A DNA stretch of 64,000 nucleotides from Ilyonectria destructans. Its lineage: Eukaryota; Ascomycota; Sordariomycetes; Hypocreales; Nectriaceae. The translations under genes and the position numbers were made by a program. The first letter of the stretch is position 1, and every line of letters begins with the position of its first letter. The stretch is taken from assembly GCA_020740775.1 (NCBI GenBank), contig JAHEWK010000012.1:682001-746000 (forward strand), written 5' to 3'. Shown here in pieces: positions 37,334 to 48,083 of this stretch. The notes under the pieces are model-generated. The model was not told where the DNA came from. It searched no databases and worked only from the letters and a program-made list of their open reading frames with translations.

Positions 37334-39653
37334 CTAGCTCTCCTGCACCACATTAGGGGCCTCGTCAAGCCATCGCTGACGAACCTCGGGGCCGCCCTGC
37401 TCTAGTTCGTTGAGCAGGCTACGGACAACAGATGTGCGAATGCGCCACTCCTCCTGGCCCACTACCGTGAAGAGGATGCGGGAGGTCTTACCAACAGCGT
37501 CAGAGGAGCCAATAGCGATCATGCGTAGCATAGAGTGGACGGCGGTGGCGTCGTCAGCAGGGATACCCTCGAGAAGTTGGTCAAGGGCCGTGGCCCAGCT
37601 GGGTGATTCGTGAACGGCCTTGTCTATGGCGTCGAATAGAGTCCGTTGGATCGGCGCGGCGGCTAGGGCTGCGCGGTAGGCAGTTGGGGGCGGACGCCAG
37701 AAGAAGTAGGGCAGTAGACGGGCAACTTCGCTGGCAGACCGGTAGCGCGCCGTCTCGTGGGCGAGGGCCTCAAAGACGTAGGCCTGCGCTTGGGGCCCGA
37801 GGGAGAGCATGGCCGGGACGAGGGTCGGGGGCTGTGGCCAGGGGAGGGATGTGCCGCGGGGGAGGATAGGAGACGCGGTTGGGTCGTTGGTGATGGACTG
37901 GACTTCGGAGATGAGCGGGTCGAGGAGGTTGTCCCGGATGAGGGCTTGTTCAAGGGGCGTGTGGTCTTTGGGGGGCGTTTTGAAGAGGAGGTTGCGGTAT
38001 TCCCACTGGAAGTGGTCGAGCTTTTGGGGGTTGAGCTTGATACCGCCACGGGTGAACTTGAAGGTCAACTGGTATCACGTATTAGTATCAGACTCTGCAG
38101 GAAAGATGTCACTGGTGTGGCATAGATAAAAAGGGGGGGAAGTCAGGGGCACTCACAGCTTCAGCGACGTCATCGAGGAACCGCGGAGTGGCATGCCCCC
38201 TCTTAAAGGAGGCGCCAAGGTTGGCAAGCCAGGCCTGCAGGGCGATGGGGAAGATGTTTTGATCCTGGTAGGTGGAGAGGTTGACGCTATCGTGCCGCTT
38301 GCTGAGCTTGGAGCCATCGTTGTTCACGAGGAGGCCGAGATGTGAGAAAGTCGGGGCCGCCCATCCGAAGGCTTCGTAGAGGGCTAGGTGCTTAGGCGTA
38401 GAGATGAGCCATTCCTGGGCGTGTTTTGTTAGTTATGCCTGTGTTTGGCGAGGGTGAGGGGGACAATTTCAGGGGTAATTAGCATACCTCTCCGCGAATA
38501 ACGTGTGTAATTTTCATGAGATGGTCATCAACGACATTGGCGAGATGATACGTCGGATACCCGTCCGTCTTCATCAGCACAAAGTCCTCCTCGGGCTCCT
38601 TCTTCTGAAACGGCCCGTAGATGGCGTCCTTGAACTTGGGTGTGCCGAAGAGGCCCGAGTCGAGGCGCACGACGTGAGCTTCCCCGGCCGCGGCACGGGA
38701 GTCGGAATCGGCGCGCGGGAGGGTGCGGCAGGTGCCCGGATACGCGGTGGGCTTTCCGGCATCGTGGAGGGCGCGCTTCTGGGCCTCGAGGTGGTCGGCG
38801 GTGCAGAAGCAGCGGTAGGCGGAGCCGTTGTCCAGGAGCGTCTTGGTGTGCTCGCGGTATGTGTCGAGGCGTTCAGACTGGGAGATGTGATTAGAATAAG
38901 CGAACTCGATATACAGAGGGTGAGAAGGTTTACTTGTCGGTATGGGCCATAGGGGCCCTCCTTGTCGGGCCCTTCGTCCCATGACAGACCAGCCCATTCA
39001 AGGTCCTTGAAGATACGCTCCTCAGCGTCCGGTACTAGACGGTTCTGTAAGGCATTGGTGGTTAACATAAAATTCCAGTACTTCATTGGTATGTAAGGTT
39101 GGGCAGAAAGAAAGATAGAAGAGCTAACCTGGTCAGTGTCTTCAATACGAATGATGAACTGGCCACCCTTGGTCGCCTTGGACACTAGGTTGTTGAATAG
39201 CGCAGTCCTCAACGACCCCAAATGAAGATAGCCCGTGGGAGAGGGTGCAAAGCGTGTGCGGATGGGTTTGTCGGCGGGGTAGCCCAGGATATAACGCTGC
39301 GCCGTTTCTGTAGAATCTCCAACTTCATCACTGCCGCCCTTGTTGCGTTTCTTAAGAGCGGCCAACCTCGACTTGGGCTTGGTCTTGCCCTGAGTCTCGT
39401 CCTCATTTTCCGACTTCCGTGGCAACTTATCCCCCTTTCTCTCAAGCTTGTCGAACTCCTGCACCTTGGTGGTCTTCTTCAATGGCGCATCTAGAGCATG
39501 GCCGTTGTTCGTCTCATCCACATCTCGACGCTGCGAGGTTGACGCAACGAAAGTGCGCCGTGCATGGGAAGTTGAGGGACGACACGGACGGACCCATTGG
39601 GTGAGTTGAAATTGCCTCACTAGTCGCTGCGAACGGGCTGACAGAAGTATCAT
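37334..39653 (-). CDS. MSE1: Mitochondrial glutamyl-tRNA synthetase
   Basis: Predicted 672 aa in five exons: 39653-39129, 39044-38934, 38877-38488, 38414-38157, 38068-37334, all junctions phase 0. It charges mitochondrial tRNA-Glu (and often tRNA-Gln, for later amidation). The N-terminus is Arg/Ser/Gln-rich like a presequence. Then comes an unusually long basic and acidic low-complexity segment (about 45-118) before the catalytic core. Class I signatures are the HIGH-type [17 protein letters not shown] (about 134-150), RIEDTDQ, the [20 protein letters not shown] region spanning an exon junction, and the KMSKS-type KLSKR (about 378-382). The C-terminal anticodon-binding part is less conserved. 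The bacterial-type architecture fits the mitochondrial enzyme, not the cytosolic one. It shares a divergent promoter with the DnaJ gene. Confidence 0.93.
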
Positions 39654-40426
39654 GATAGCGGTTGTGAGGCCCTCATGGCAGGGCTAAAGAATATATGGGC
39701 TGAGTTTAGTGGTCACTGAAAGAAGGGTCTCGCCATGACTCGGGAATTGGCGGCTGGACGTTAGACGGGTGATGTGCCACAATGCGGCGTTCATGATTGG
39801 TTGTCGATAAGAAGATAAGATAGGCAAGATAAGATAGAAGTTTGGAATTTTGGAAAGAGTCAGTCAGATCTTGGTTGGCTGGGCTGCCGTTTGTCCATCA
39901 TTTTGATTGCAGAAAATGTGATGGCTTCCTTTTGTGGGCGTTACTTGTCAGATATCAGACGCCCATACCGTAACAGTGAATCGTTTTGTGTAGACGGTTG
40001 TTTGCTCGAGGCAGTGGGACAGAGTCTACCTTGTCCAGGCGTCAATGGGCATGACGCATGTGAAGGTCTACCTCGCCTCAATGGACAGAGGAACAGATTT
40101 CTTGGGCTGCTGCTGACTCGTCCAACCCCTAAACTCGCTATTAGGAGATTATTTCATCTCTCAATTTCCATTAAATTTCTGCTCCCCTGCACATCGCCTC
40201 GCTCAAGAGACGAGGAGAGCAAAAGACCCCGCGTTCTGATAGCCTGTTCTGCTGCTGTGCCGCCAGCCGCGCCAAAAGATTTTGTGCTGTACTACCTACG
40301 CAGCTGCACGGTGCTCCACTCAACGAACTGGGCGGGCTGGGCGAAACAAACACCAATTCTTCATCTTGCATTACAGATATCTCGTTCCTGCAACGTTCAG
40401 TCTCGCACCAAACACTCGCACGCACC
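39654..40426. promoter_or_regulatory. Divergent promoter between GluRS and DnaJ
   Basis: These 773 bp separate two start codons on opposite strands. They include a dense GATA cluster (39806-39838, listed separately). No gene is seen. A plus-strand open frame through 39891-40574 is a chance frame reaching into the DnaJ first exon. Confidence 0.6.
39806..39838. promoter_or_regulatory. Cluster of five GATA motifs
   Basis: GATAAG occurs at 39806, 39814 and 39828, and GATAGG/GATAGA at 39819 and 39833, all on the same strand within 33 bp. Such tandem sites can bind fungal GATA factors, but a simple-repeat origin is equally possible. Confidence 0.45.
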
Positions 40427-41968
40427 ATGGACGAGAACCCGTTCAACGCCGGCGGCCCGGCCGACGAGGAGGTTGATCTCTACGGTGAGTTTTGGCTCCC
40501 CCGCATTTGCAGGCCGAACGTCGCAGGTTTTTTCAGCCTTCGGCGTGGGGAGGGCCGGAGACGCTGAGAGCTGAGGCTGACCGGCGAGGCGACAGAGTTG
40601 CTCAGTATCGAGAAGACGGCCACGCCGGACCAGATTAAGAAGGCCTACCGAAAAGTACGTGTTGCACTCTTTCTTTCGACGACCCATGTAATAAACCATC
40701 CTAACAAGTCGTCCCCGCTCTCAGGCCGCCCTCAAGTACCACCCGGACAAGGTCCCCGAGGAACAGCGAGTCGAGTCCGAGGTCAAGTTCAAGGAAATCA
40801 CACAGGCATACGAGATCCTCGGCGATGAAGACAAGCGCGGCCTCTACGACGTGCACGGCATGGCCGCGTTCGACAAGTCTCGCGGCGGCCCTGGCGGCGC
40901 CGAGGTCGACCTGAACGACATCATCTCGCAGATGTTCGGCTTCGACATGGGCGGAGCTGGCGGCCCCGGCGGCCCCGGAGGCCCTGGCGGACCCCGACGA
41001 CCCCGACGCGGACCCGACGAGGAGCAGCCGTACAAGGTGACGCTGGAGGAGCTCTACCGCGGCAAGACGGTCAAGTTCGCCGCCAACAAGCAGGTCCTCT
41101 GCAGCACATGCAAGGGCTCCGGTGGCAAGGACAAGGCCAAGCCCGCACAATGTGAGCGGTGCAAGGGCAACGGTATCGTCGAGGCCTTCCGCCAGATTGG
41201 CCCCGGCATGATGCGCCGTGAGGCCGTCGTGTGCGACCACTGTCAGGGCGCCGGCTCCGTCTACAAGGAGAAGGACCGCTGCAAGAAGTGCAAGGGCAAG
41301 CGCACGTCGCAGGAGAAGAAGGTGCTCGAGATCTACATCCCCCGCGGCTCCATGCACGGCGAGCGAATCGTCCTTGAGGGCGAGGCCGACCAGCATCCGG
41401 ATCAGATCCCCGGCGATATCGTCTTCACCCTCGTCGAAGAGCCCCACGACATCTTCACCCGTCTCGGGCACGACCTCTCTGCTGAGTTGACCGTGTCACT
41501 TGGTGAGGCCCTTGGCGGCTTCTCCCGAACTGTGCTTAAGCACCTCGACGGACGTGGCATCCGCATCGATCGAGAGCAGGGCCAGCTCCTGCGCCCTGGT
41601 GATTGCCTCAAGATTCCCGGAGAGGGTATGCCGATGAAGCGCGGCGATGCCAAGGGTGATCTGTACCTGCTGGTCAAGGTCGAGTTCCCTGAGGACGGCT
41701 GGCTGAAGGACGACGCGGCGTACGAGGCTCTGCGAAAGATGCTGCCCGCCGCCCCCAAGGACGTCGAGGCCGACGAGGTGGACGACGTTGAGTACGAGGA
41801 CGACGCAGACATCGAAAAGGTATGGCCCCCTAGTTTACCCCTGGATTGACGCAGCATTAGCTAACATGGCGATAGATGGGCGCGACTGCAGGACACGGAT
41901 TCGGCGGCGACTGGGAGGATGAGGACGAGATGGGTGGTGATGGCCAGGCGCAGTGCCAGACCCAGTAA
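40427..41968 (+). CDS. Class A J-domain co-chaperone (Ydj1/Mas5/Xdj1 type) with CaaX box
   Basis: Predicted 434 aa in four exons: 40427-40484, 40596-40654, 40725-41819, 41876-41968. It stimulates Hsp70 ATPase and binds unfolded clients in the cytosol and at the ER or mitochondrial surface. Domains in order: J domain (about 17-85) with the HPD motif in KYHPDKVPEEQR; Gly-rich linker of GGPGGP repeats; zinc finger with four CxxCxG elements (CSTCKGSGG, CERCKGNG, CDHCQGAG, CKKCKGK); and C-terminal client-binding domains ending in an acidic stretch. The last four residues are CQTQ, a CaaX box whose Gln favours farnesylation, as in yeast Ydj1 (CASQ). The CaaX lies in a separate last exon; keeping the last intron would instead end the protein after VWPPSLPLD. 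The ATG is in a strong context (CGCACCATGG). Confidence 0.93.
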
Positions 41969-42664
41969 ACGCGAGGTCATTTCTGTTTCCATCTACAATC
42001 TACGACGAAGATAGAGCAGACCTAGAAGCGAGACAGCCCCGAAAGAACGGGGTGGGGGCTAACGAAGTGACGACGGAATCAGAATAGAATGGCTGGGTAT
42101 AATGCTGGCCGACGGTGTCCATGGCGATGAAGACGCTAGGGAAAAAAAGAGGCACCGAGGGAATCGAAACAGAGAGAGGCAGAGGAGAAGATGGACTCTG
42201 TTATGAAAGGGATATCACCGCTCTGGAATGAAGGGGACAAGACTCGCTTTAGACGGCGGGGATGGCTCCAAATAGAAGTTTGAGCATGTAAATGCCTGCT
42301 TTTGATACACGCACACGCATGGCATATGCCTCCTGTGACCCGAGACGATCAAGTTGACCAAGGTGATGTCGGTTATGCGAGTGTTGGGAGAAAGAGGAGC
42401 GTCGTATTAACCCAAATCACGGACCTGAACGTGGTCACATGCTATGACGGTATCGCGGCCGAAGCTGGGGAAATGCGGTTACGTATCGCCGGCCCCACCA
42501 ACCCACCGCCGATAACCTCAACTTCCGGACTCCTCCCACCCCACCTTCAGCCTCCACCTTCACCTCCGTCTTCGCCCTCACTTCTCCTCGTCTCCTTTTG
42601 CTCTCCTGCTCTTCGACAAGTACCGCCCTACATCTCGGCCGCAGAAAACCGCACACGGCCCATC
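41969..42664. other. DnaJ 3' flank and SNF8 promoter
   Basis: Both neighbouring genes are on the plus strand. The stretch 42000-42250 is purine-rich. From 42500 to 42640 the sequence is CT-rich, fitting an SNF8 leader. The SNF8 reading frame stays open upstream to 42302, but that part lacks family resemblance. Confidence 0.6.
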
Positions 42665-43462
42665 ATGTCCCGCAAAGGCGTTGGCCTCGCCGCCTTCGAC
42701 CGCAACCGCGTCACTTCCGCCCACTACGCCTCCCACGGCTCCTCGCTGCGCGCTACAAACGCCCAGGCCCTCGAGACGCAGCTCGACGTCTTCCGCTCGC
42801 TGCTACACCAGTTCGCCGCCACGCACGCGCGTGACATCCGCTCCGACCCGGCCTTCCGCGCCCAGTTCGCCCGCATGTGCGCCGCCATCGGCGTCGACCC
42901 CCTCGCCAGCAGTAACCTGGGCGGCGGCGGCAGCGGCGCCAACTCGGTGTGGGCGCAGCTGCTCGGCAAGACGGTGCACGACTTCTACTTCGAGCTCGCG
43001 GTGCGCATCGTCGAGGTGTGCAGCGCCACGCGCGCCGAGAACGGCGGGCTGATCGGCCTCGCGGACCTGCGCGAGCGCGTGGCCCGCGGCCGCCTGGACG
43101 GCTCCGACCCCATCGCCGACGACGACGTGCGGCGCGCCGTGCAGACGCTGAGCCCACTGGGCGGCGCCTACGACGTGGTGCGCGTGGGCCGCCGCGAGTA
43201 CGTCCGCAGCGTGCCGCGCGAGCTGAGCACCGACCAGGCCGCCGTCGTCGAGGCCGTCCAGGTGCTGGGCTACGTGAGCGTGGGGATGCTGCGCGACAAC
43301 CTGGGCTGGGAGCGGGCGCGCGCGCGGACCGTCATTGACGACCTTGTGGGCGAGGGTATGCTGTGGGTCGACAAGCAGACCAAGGGGGAGTGGGAGTATT
43401 GGAGCTTGGGGTTCATGGCGGAAATGAACAGCGGTGACACAGTTGTGGAAGAAGCTGGCTGA
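42665..43462 (+). CDS. SNF8: ESCRT-II subunit SNF8/Vps22
   Basis: Predicted 265 aa from a single uninterrupted exon, the only clearly intronless gene in the window. SNF8 is the Vps22/EAP30 subunit of ESCRT-II on endosomes, which sorts ubiquitinated cargo into multivesicular bodies. Signatures are the opening MSRKGVGLAAFDR, the FRAQFARMCAAIGVDPLAS segment and FYFELAVRIVEVCSATR. Two winged-helix domains follow (about 130-250), ending EGMLWVDKQ and WEYWSLGF. The ATG at 42665 fits the family start although the frame is open for 121 more codons upstream. GC content is very high through the middle (about 42900-43320), with C or G in nearly every third position. The length is normal. Confidence 0.94.
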   Translation: MSRKGVGLAAFDRNRVTSAHYASHGSSLRATNAQALETQLDVFRSLLHQFAATHARDIRSDPAFRAQFARMCAAIGVDPLASSNLGGGGSGANSVWAQLLGKTVHDFYFELAVRIVEVCSATRAENGGLIGLADLRERVARGRLDGSDPIADDDVRRAVQTLSPLGGAYDVVRVGRREYVRSVPRELSTDQAAVVEAVQVLGYVSVGMLRDNLGWERARARTVIDDLVGEGMLWVDKQTKGEWEYWSLGFMAEMNSGDTVVEEAG

Positions 43463-44388
43463 AACGAGTCATGAAAGCCATGACATACTTATGTCTCGCT
43501 GCGGCGGCCAGAGATCTTGAGTTTCAGGGACCATCACAATGATGTTCCCCTACAGAACTCGAAGGAATTGCGCCAACGTCGCCACGTTGAAGAGAGATCC
43601 CAGTTACCTCTCTTGGCCATTTACAACACTTCTGTGGCCTTCATGGCCAGCGGCTCCAAGACGAACGGGGTATTCAAACCCACATGGAACTGATCTCCCC
43701 GCATATATCATTTAGAGGCCCTGGCATCACCCCCACATTGGTATCACATCTCGAAGTGAAGGGGCCAGCTCAAGTCGCATCGATAAGCGTTGTACATAGA
43801 AGGTCACGGCCAAGACAAACCCCGGCATATATATAGACTTACAACTCCGTATCTCACGACTCCTCTCACTTTCAGGAGGCGAAATACCCGTCACGAGCAA
43901 CATACCAGACATGAAATATAGATTAAATTCACAACAGATGTTTCTTCTACATTGCGCGCATCTACAAAAAAAAATCAAAAGATCAAAATGGAGTAAATAC
44001 TAGTTCATTCATTAACCAGCAGCCCACACAAACATACAACACACAACACTTCTCCTTGGCGCGCGCCGCTTACCACGCCAAGACGCGGCCCGGACGCAAC
44101 GCCACCTCAACTTCTCTCTCTTCCTCTCTCTTCGTCTGCTGTAGATACGTACGCCAAATAGTTGTGACTTGAACGCGCACCAGTCCTCCCCTGGCTCTGG
44201 GGTATATACTTGTCGAGTGACGCTGCCGTCCGAGCTGCTGCAATCTCCCCTCCCTGTCCCTCCTCTTTTCCCAAAGAAGCTATAGTCCCTCGTTACCTTA
44301 CACCGCGTTGCTCCCTCTCCCTTCCCAGCTCCTGAATAATTTCAGGCATCTTCGTCAGGGTGAGGTTCCCCCGTCATAGGGAAGGAGC
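43463..44388. other. Convergent 3' intergenic region between SNF8 and the Mpv17-family gene
   Basis: No gene is visible. An A-rich run (about 43966-43985) and a CA-rich tract (about 44027-44050) are present. Some of this is presumably 3' untranslated sequence of both flanking genes. Confidence 0.6.
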
Positions 44389-45724
44389 TTAGTAGGGAGG
44401 GTTGGTGCCCATCTGAGGGTAGTCCTTCTGAGGGTAGTCCTTCTGCGGGTAATCCTCTGGGCGGGTAGGGGCGATGCTGCCAGGGCCACGGGGATCGCGG
44501 GGGTCGCGGAGGTCGCGGGGGTCACGGAGGTCGCGACCATCGCGGCTATCGCGGCCGTCGCCAAAGTGCTTCTTGCGGAGAGCAGCAAGACGCTTCTTCT
44601 TGGTGACGGTGTTGATATAAGTGCCGATAATGAAGCCGACAATGTTGAAGAAGGGGACCCAGAGCTGATCGGGGAGGAACTTCTGGGCGAAAGCCAGGCA
44701 GATGGGCGAGGTGACCCAAGAGACCTTCATGACCTTCCAGAAGCCGACCTTGACGGTGGCGCGGACCTGGTGGTAGGTGCGGGCACCGGCAATGAGGGCC
44801 ATGGCGACGAGGTAGACGCTGTTCTGGATGGGGGCGATCTATTGCGAAGATATGTTAGTAACCGAATTCTGTTGGTGCCGCGATTTCTTGATCGTTTCTA
44901 CTCCTTGCATATTCTTTTCTGCTTTCCCTCTTTGCGTTATCTCCCATTGGTGCTCTTTCGTGTTGCATCTTCTTCGGCCTTCTCTTGATTCCAACTCTTT
45001 CGTTTTCGAGTCCCTGATTGCCTTTCTTCGCGTCCTTCTCTCAATTCCCTTCATTCCTTCTCTTTCCGCAAAGTTCCACACACGAGGAAATGGGGACGGA
45101 TGGATACGTACAATCAGATTGCTGACGAGAATCTGCAGAATCTTGGCCTTCAAGCTGGTGCGGCCCTTGAAGATCTTCTGGAGAGCCCAGATAAGGAAGT
45201 GGCCGATGGGGGCGCTGATCAGGGCACCGTAGGCGGCCATCTTCGGGACGCGGGCAGTGAAGTAGTTGCCGTGCTTGTTGCGGTCCTTGGAAAGCCACGA
45301 GGCAATGAGCTCCTGGGTACCGGCGAGGGTACCGGCAGTCAGCATCTTGGTGCGCAGAGGGTTGTTCTCGAGCTCCTTGATGTAGGCCTGTCGCAAATGT
45401 TAGTTAGCTTCCGTCGCAGTGCCAACGCCATCAGGGGCGTTGGTGATGATATGCGCTCTTGTCGCGTTCATATCTATCGTGGGAACGACGGGGATGACGC
45501 GATGTGGAAGAATTGGGATGACGTACGGCCAGGTAGCCCTTGGTGCCAGCATTTTCCATTCCACCGGTGATGGCGGTGCCAATGACGGCAGAGACGGGGT
45601 GATGACCCTTGGTTCCGGGGATATCACCGGCCTCAGCCTTGTCGAGCATGGTGGCGACCTTCTCACCGGCGCCGGACACCTTTTCCTGCACCTTGGTGAT
45701 GGTCTCTTTGAATTCGACTGCCAT
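44389..45724 (-). CDS. Mpv17/PMP22-family membrane protein, candidate Woronin sorting complex protein
   Basis: Predicted 307 aa in three exons: 45724-45527, 45387-45112, 44838-44389. The Mpv17/PMP22 core (about 65-250) has roughly four hydrophobic helices. It opens AYIKELENNPLRTKMLTAG, with ISAPIGHFLIWALQKIF in the middle and the family end LWVPFFNIVGFIIGTYIN followed by a basic TKKKR. Members sit in peroxisomal or mitochondrial inner membranes. Two extra parts stand out. One is a 60-residue hydrophilic N-terminal extension (MAVEFKETITKVQEKVSGAG). The other is a C-terminal tail of repeats: an Arg-Asp-rich run (RDLRDPRDLRDPRDPRG) and three DYPQK-like units. The Neurospora Woronin sorting complex protein WSC belongs to this family, so a role in Woronin body biogenesis is possible but unproven from sequence. 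It could instead be an ordinary peroxisomal PMP22 or mitochondrial Mpv17. Confidence 0.85.
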
Positions 45725-48083
45725 GGCTACGAATGTTGATATGGATAACGATGGAGGTGGTTGCGGTTTGCCGGGAACGCGCGCGTCTCAGGCCGTGAAA
45801 TCGAGATCGGAGATTGTGGAGTCGCCTGGTCTCAGTCGAGTTCTGGTCTGACCAAGGATCGGGATCGATTCGGTCTGGTCGTCAAAAACGCAGGCGCGCG
45901 TTATCGTCGCTGTCGCCGGGATTCGTCGTCGAGGTCAACGCGGCGGCGTCATAAACGTGGTGCGAGGAAAGAGAAAAACACGCGCGGGCGAAGCGGCCTG
46001 GCGGACGGTCAGTTTCAAGGTTTAGCGAGGTCGCACAGGCGGCCTATAGCAGTCGGAGGACAGCGAGAGCAGCGACGAAGGCAAAAAGAGGCTGGTGAGG
46101 TGATGGAGATGAGACTGAGGCGTGCCAGGTCCAATTGAGGCTCTCCGAGTTCGTCGGCCAATGGGGTTGTTTACCCGCTGGCGACAACGACCTGAGGTCA
46201 GACGAGGCGAGCGCGAGAGGGCGGACCGGCGGCGACGGCGAGGTGGCTGGGGATGGCGATGTTTACCTTGGGTCTTGGTGTGGGTTGGGTCCAGGTGGAG
46301 CGATGAGAGGGTACAGGGTAAGTCGGTACGGGGGAAGAGGAAACACTTACGGCCGAAGGTGAGGGTGGTGATGATGATGGAGATGGAGGATGGGAGGGCC
46401 CGGAGGGAGGAGAGGGAGAGAGTGGGCGGAGCGAAGTGGTTGGTTAGTGGTTGGTGTGTTGATTGTTTGTCTGGGGGGGAGGAGCGAGGGCGACGGGGAC
46501 GGGGAAGGAGCGACCGGGGGGCGTGCGGGAGATGAGATGAGCCGGCGACACTCTCAGCTCACCCCAAACCCCCCGAAAGGGAACGCGACTGGGTACCTAC
46601 GAGCGGAATAATTGGCTAGTCGCCGAGCCGTGGGGTGCGTGTCGTACCTACAGTGGATGCTTTTCTGTAGCGAGAGGTACCAACTTGGCTGCTAGCTGTG
46701 CGTCTGCTGGAGCGAGCTGGTTGAGGCCCTCTAGGTTGCCGATGGATGCGCTTCTAAGTGGACGGGAGTATCTACAGACTACTACACAGTCCATGGTACG
46801 TGTGCCCTTCCATCAGATAGGCACGTCTCCGGATACTTGGTCGCATTGTAGATTTTTCTCCGCCGTCGCCAACACGACTCGATGGAGCGCTGACATGCAT
46901 CCATCCCAAGCTGGAGCTGAGCTGTCCCCATCCAGCTGCTCTTCCGCCAGGGGCACCGACTACTACAGCGCCTACACGCCCACGCACCCCCCGTAATGGG
47001 CAGTCGGCCACCCATCCCAAAGGAAAAACTCCCGGCTTCCGGGCCCTGATTGGCCAGATACCCACGGGCCGAGGTTCATCCCCCCCTCCACCTCCTCACT
47101 CGGTACCTTTCCACGGGAGAGCTGGGCTCGGCAAGGCTGCTGTTTTAGCCCTAGGCCGCAAGTGGTGATAGTGGGTGCATAGCAACCGGCCTAAACACGC
47201 GTCCACTATCAACAATACCTCGTTCAAGATGGTGTGGACGTTTGACGGTTCACGATGCGTGCTTGCTCCCCATACGCTGTTGTGACTCTCCCGCATTTGA
47301 TACAGAGACACTCGCTGATTTGTCTCGTCTTGGGGGGTCGTATTGCCCCCAGCCATCGTAATGCGCAGTCCAAGAACACGACGTGTGGCTGGTTCCCTGG
47401 TTGGCCGAAAATCGGGACTGGCTTTGCACGTGAAACCGCCTCCCATTGGGTCACCTCACCTAGGTAGCTTCACCTCGCCGGACTCTGGAAAAACATGAGC
47501 CGACCCGAGGAATCTCGCAGTGTGGAGGTCCCGACCCGCCAAGGTAAAGTTGGTTGACTTGCATACAGATAAATTCCGGAGACGCGGGGAGTTTCGATTA
47601 GCAAGCCGCGGTATTCATTACGGCAATCAAGCACGCAACCTCTGGCAGTTGATCCACGATTCTGATCCACGATTCTGATCCACGTCTATGATCCACGTCT
47701 ATCCACACTCCCCATCAGGGCACCTGATGTCGTCACCTCACTCTGCTACTCCCAATTCTACATCATACACCGCCTATCCACCACACAATTCACGTCAATG
47801 CCAAAGACGACGAAACCAATGATTGTTAGGAATCAATCAAAAAGTAGACGCCGGGGGTTCATGTTCATAAGAACCCCCGCCCGCCGAGAATCTTCCATAA
47901 GACGCCTGCCTCCTATAACCTAACATGAGGTGCCTGACGGTCGTGTCCAGAGCACGCGTTTCCCGTTCTTTCCATAAGGTAATCAAAGTCGTTCGTTCCA
48001 AGAAAGCAATCAAGCCACCATCACCGCTCGGTGGACGCCCAGCCACCGCATGCCTATTCTCCCCTCTTCCTCTCCTCTCTCGT
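45725..48083. other. Promoter of the Mpv17-family gene and BUD14 3' flank
   Basis: No gene is supported. The part 45770-46550 is purine-rich on the plus strand (the opposite strand is CT-rich, fitting a leader) and gives long Arg-rich chance frames. The part 46600-47600 shows only short frames. A 13-bp tandem repeat is listed separately. Confidence 0.6.
47651..47702. repeat. Four tandem copies of a 13-bp unit
   Basis: Two exact copies of GATCCACGATTCT (47651-47676) are followed directly by two exact copies of GATCCACGTCTAT (47677-47702). The shared first eight bases and pairwise identity suggest stepwise duplication. It lies about 380 bp past the BUD14 stop codon. Confidence 0.95.

Noticed and set aside
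40701..41471. 256-codon minus-strand frame across the DnaJ gene
   Set aside because: Antisense shadow; Ala/Leu/Gly-rich without a domain.
42302..42664. Upstream in-frame extension of SNF8
   Set aside because: Pro/Ser-rich, and the family-typical start MSRKGVGLAAFDR follows at 42665 after a CT-rich leader.
45770..46535. Overlapping Arg-rich frames on the plus strand
   Set aside because: They come from purine-rich repeats in the leader region of the Mpv17-family gene and have no domain.
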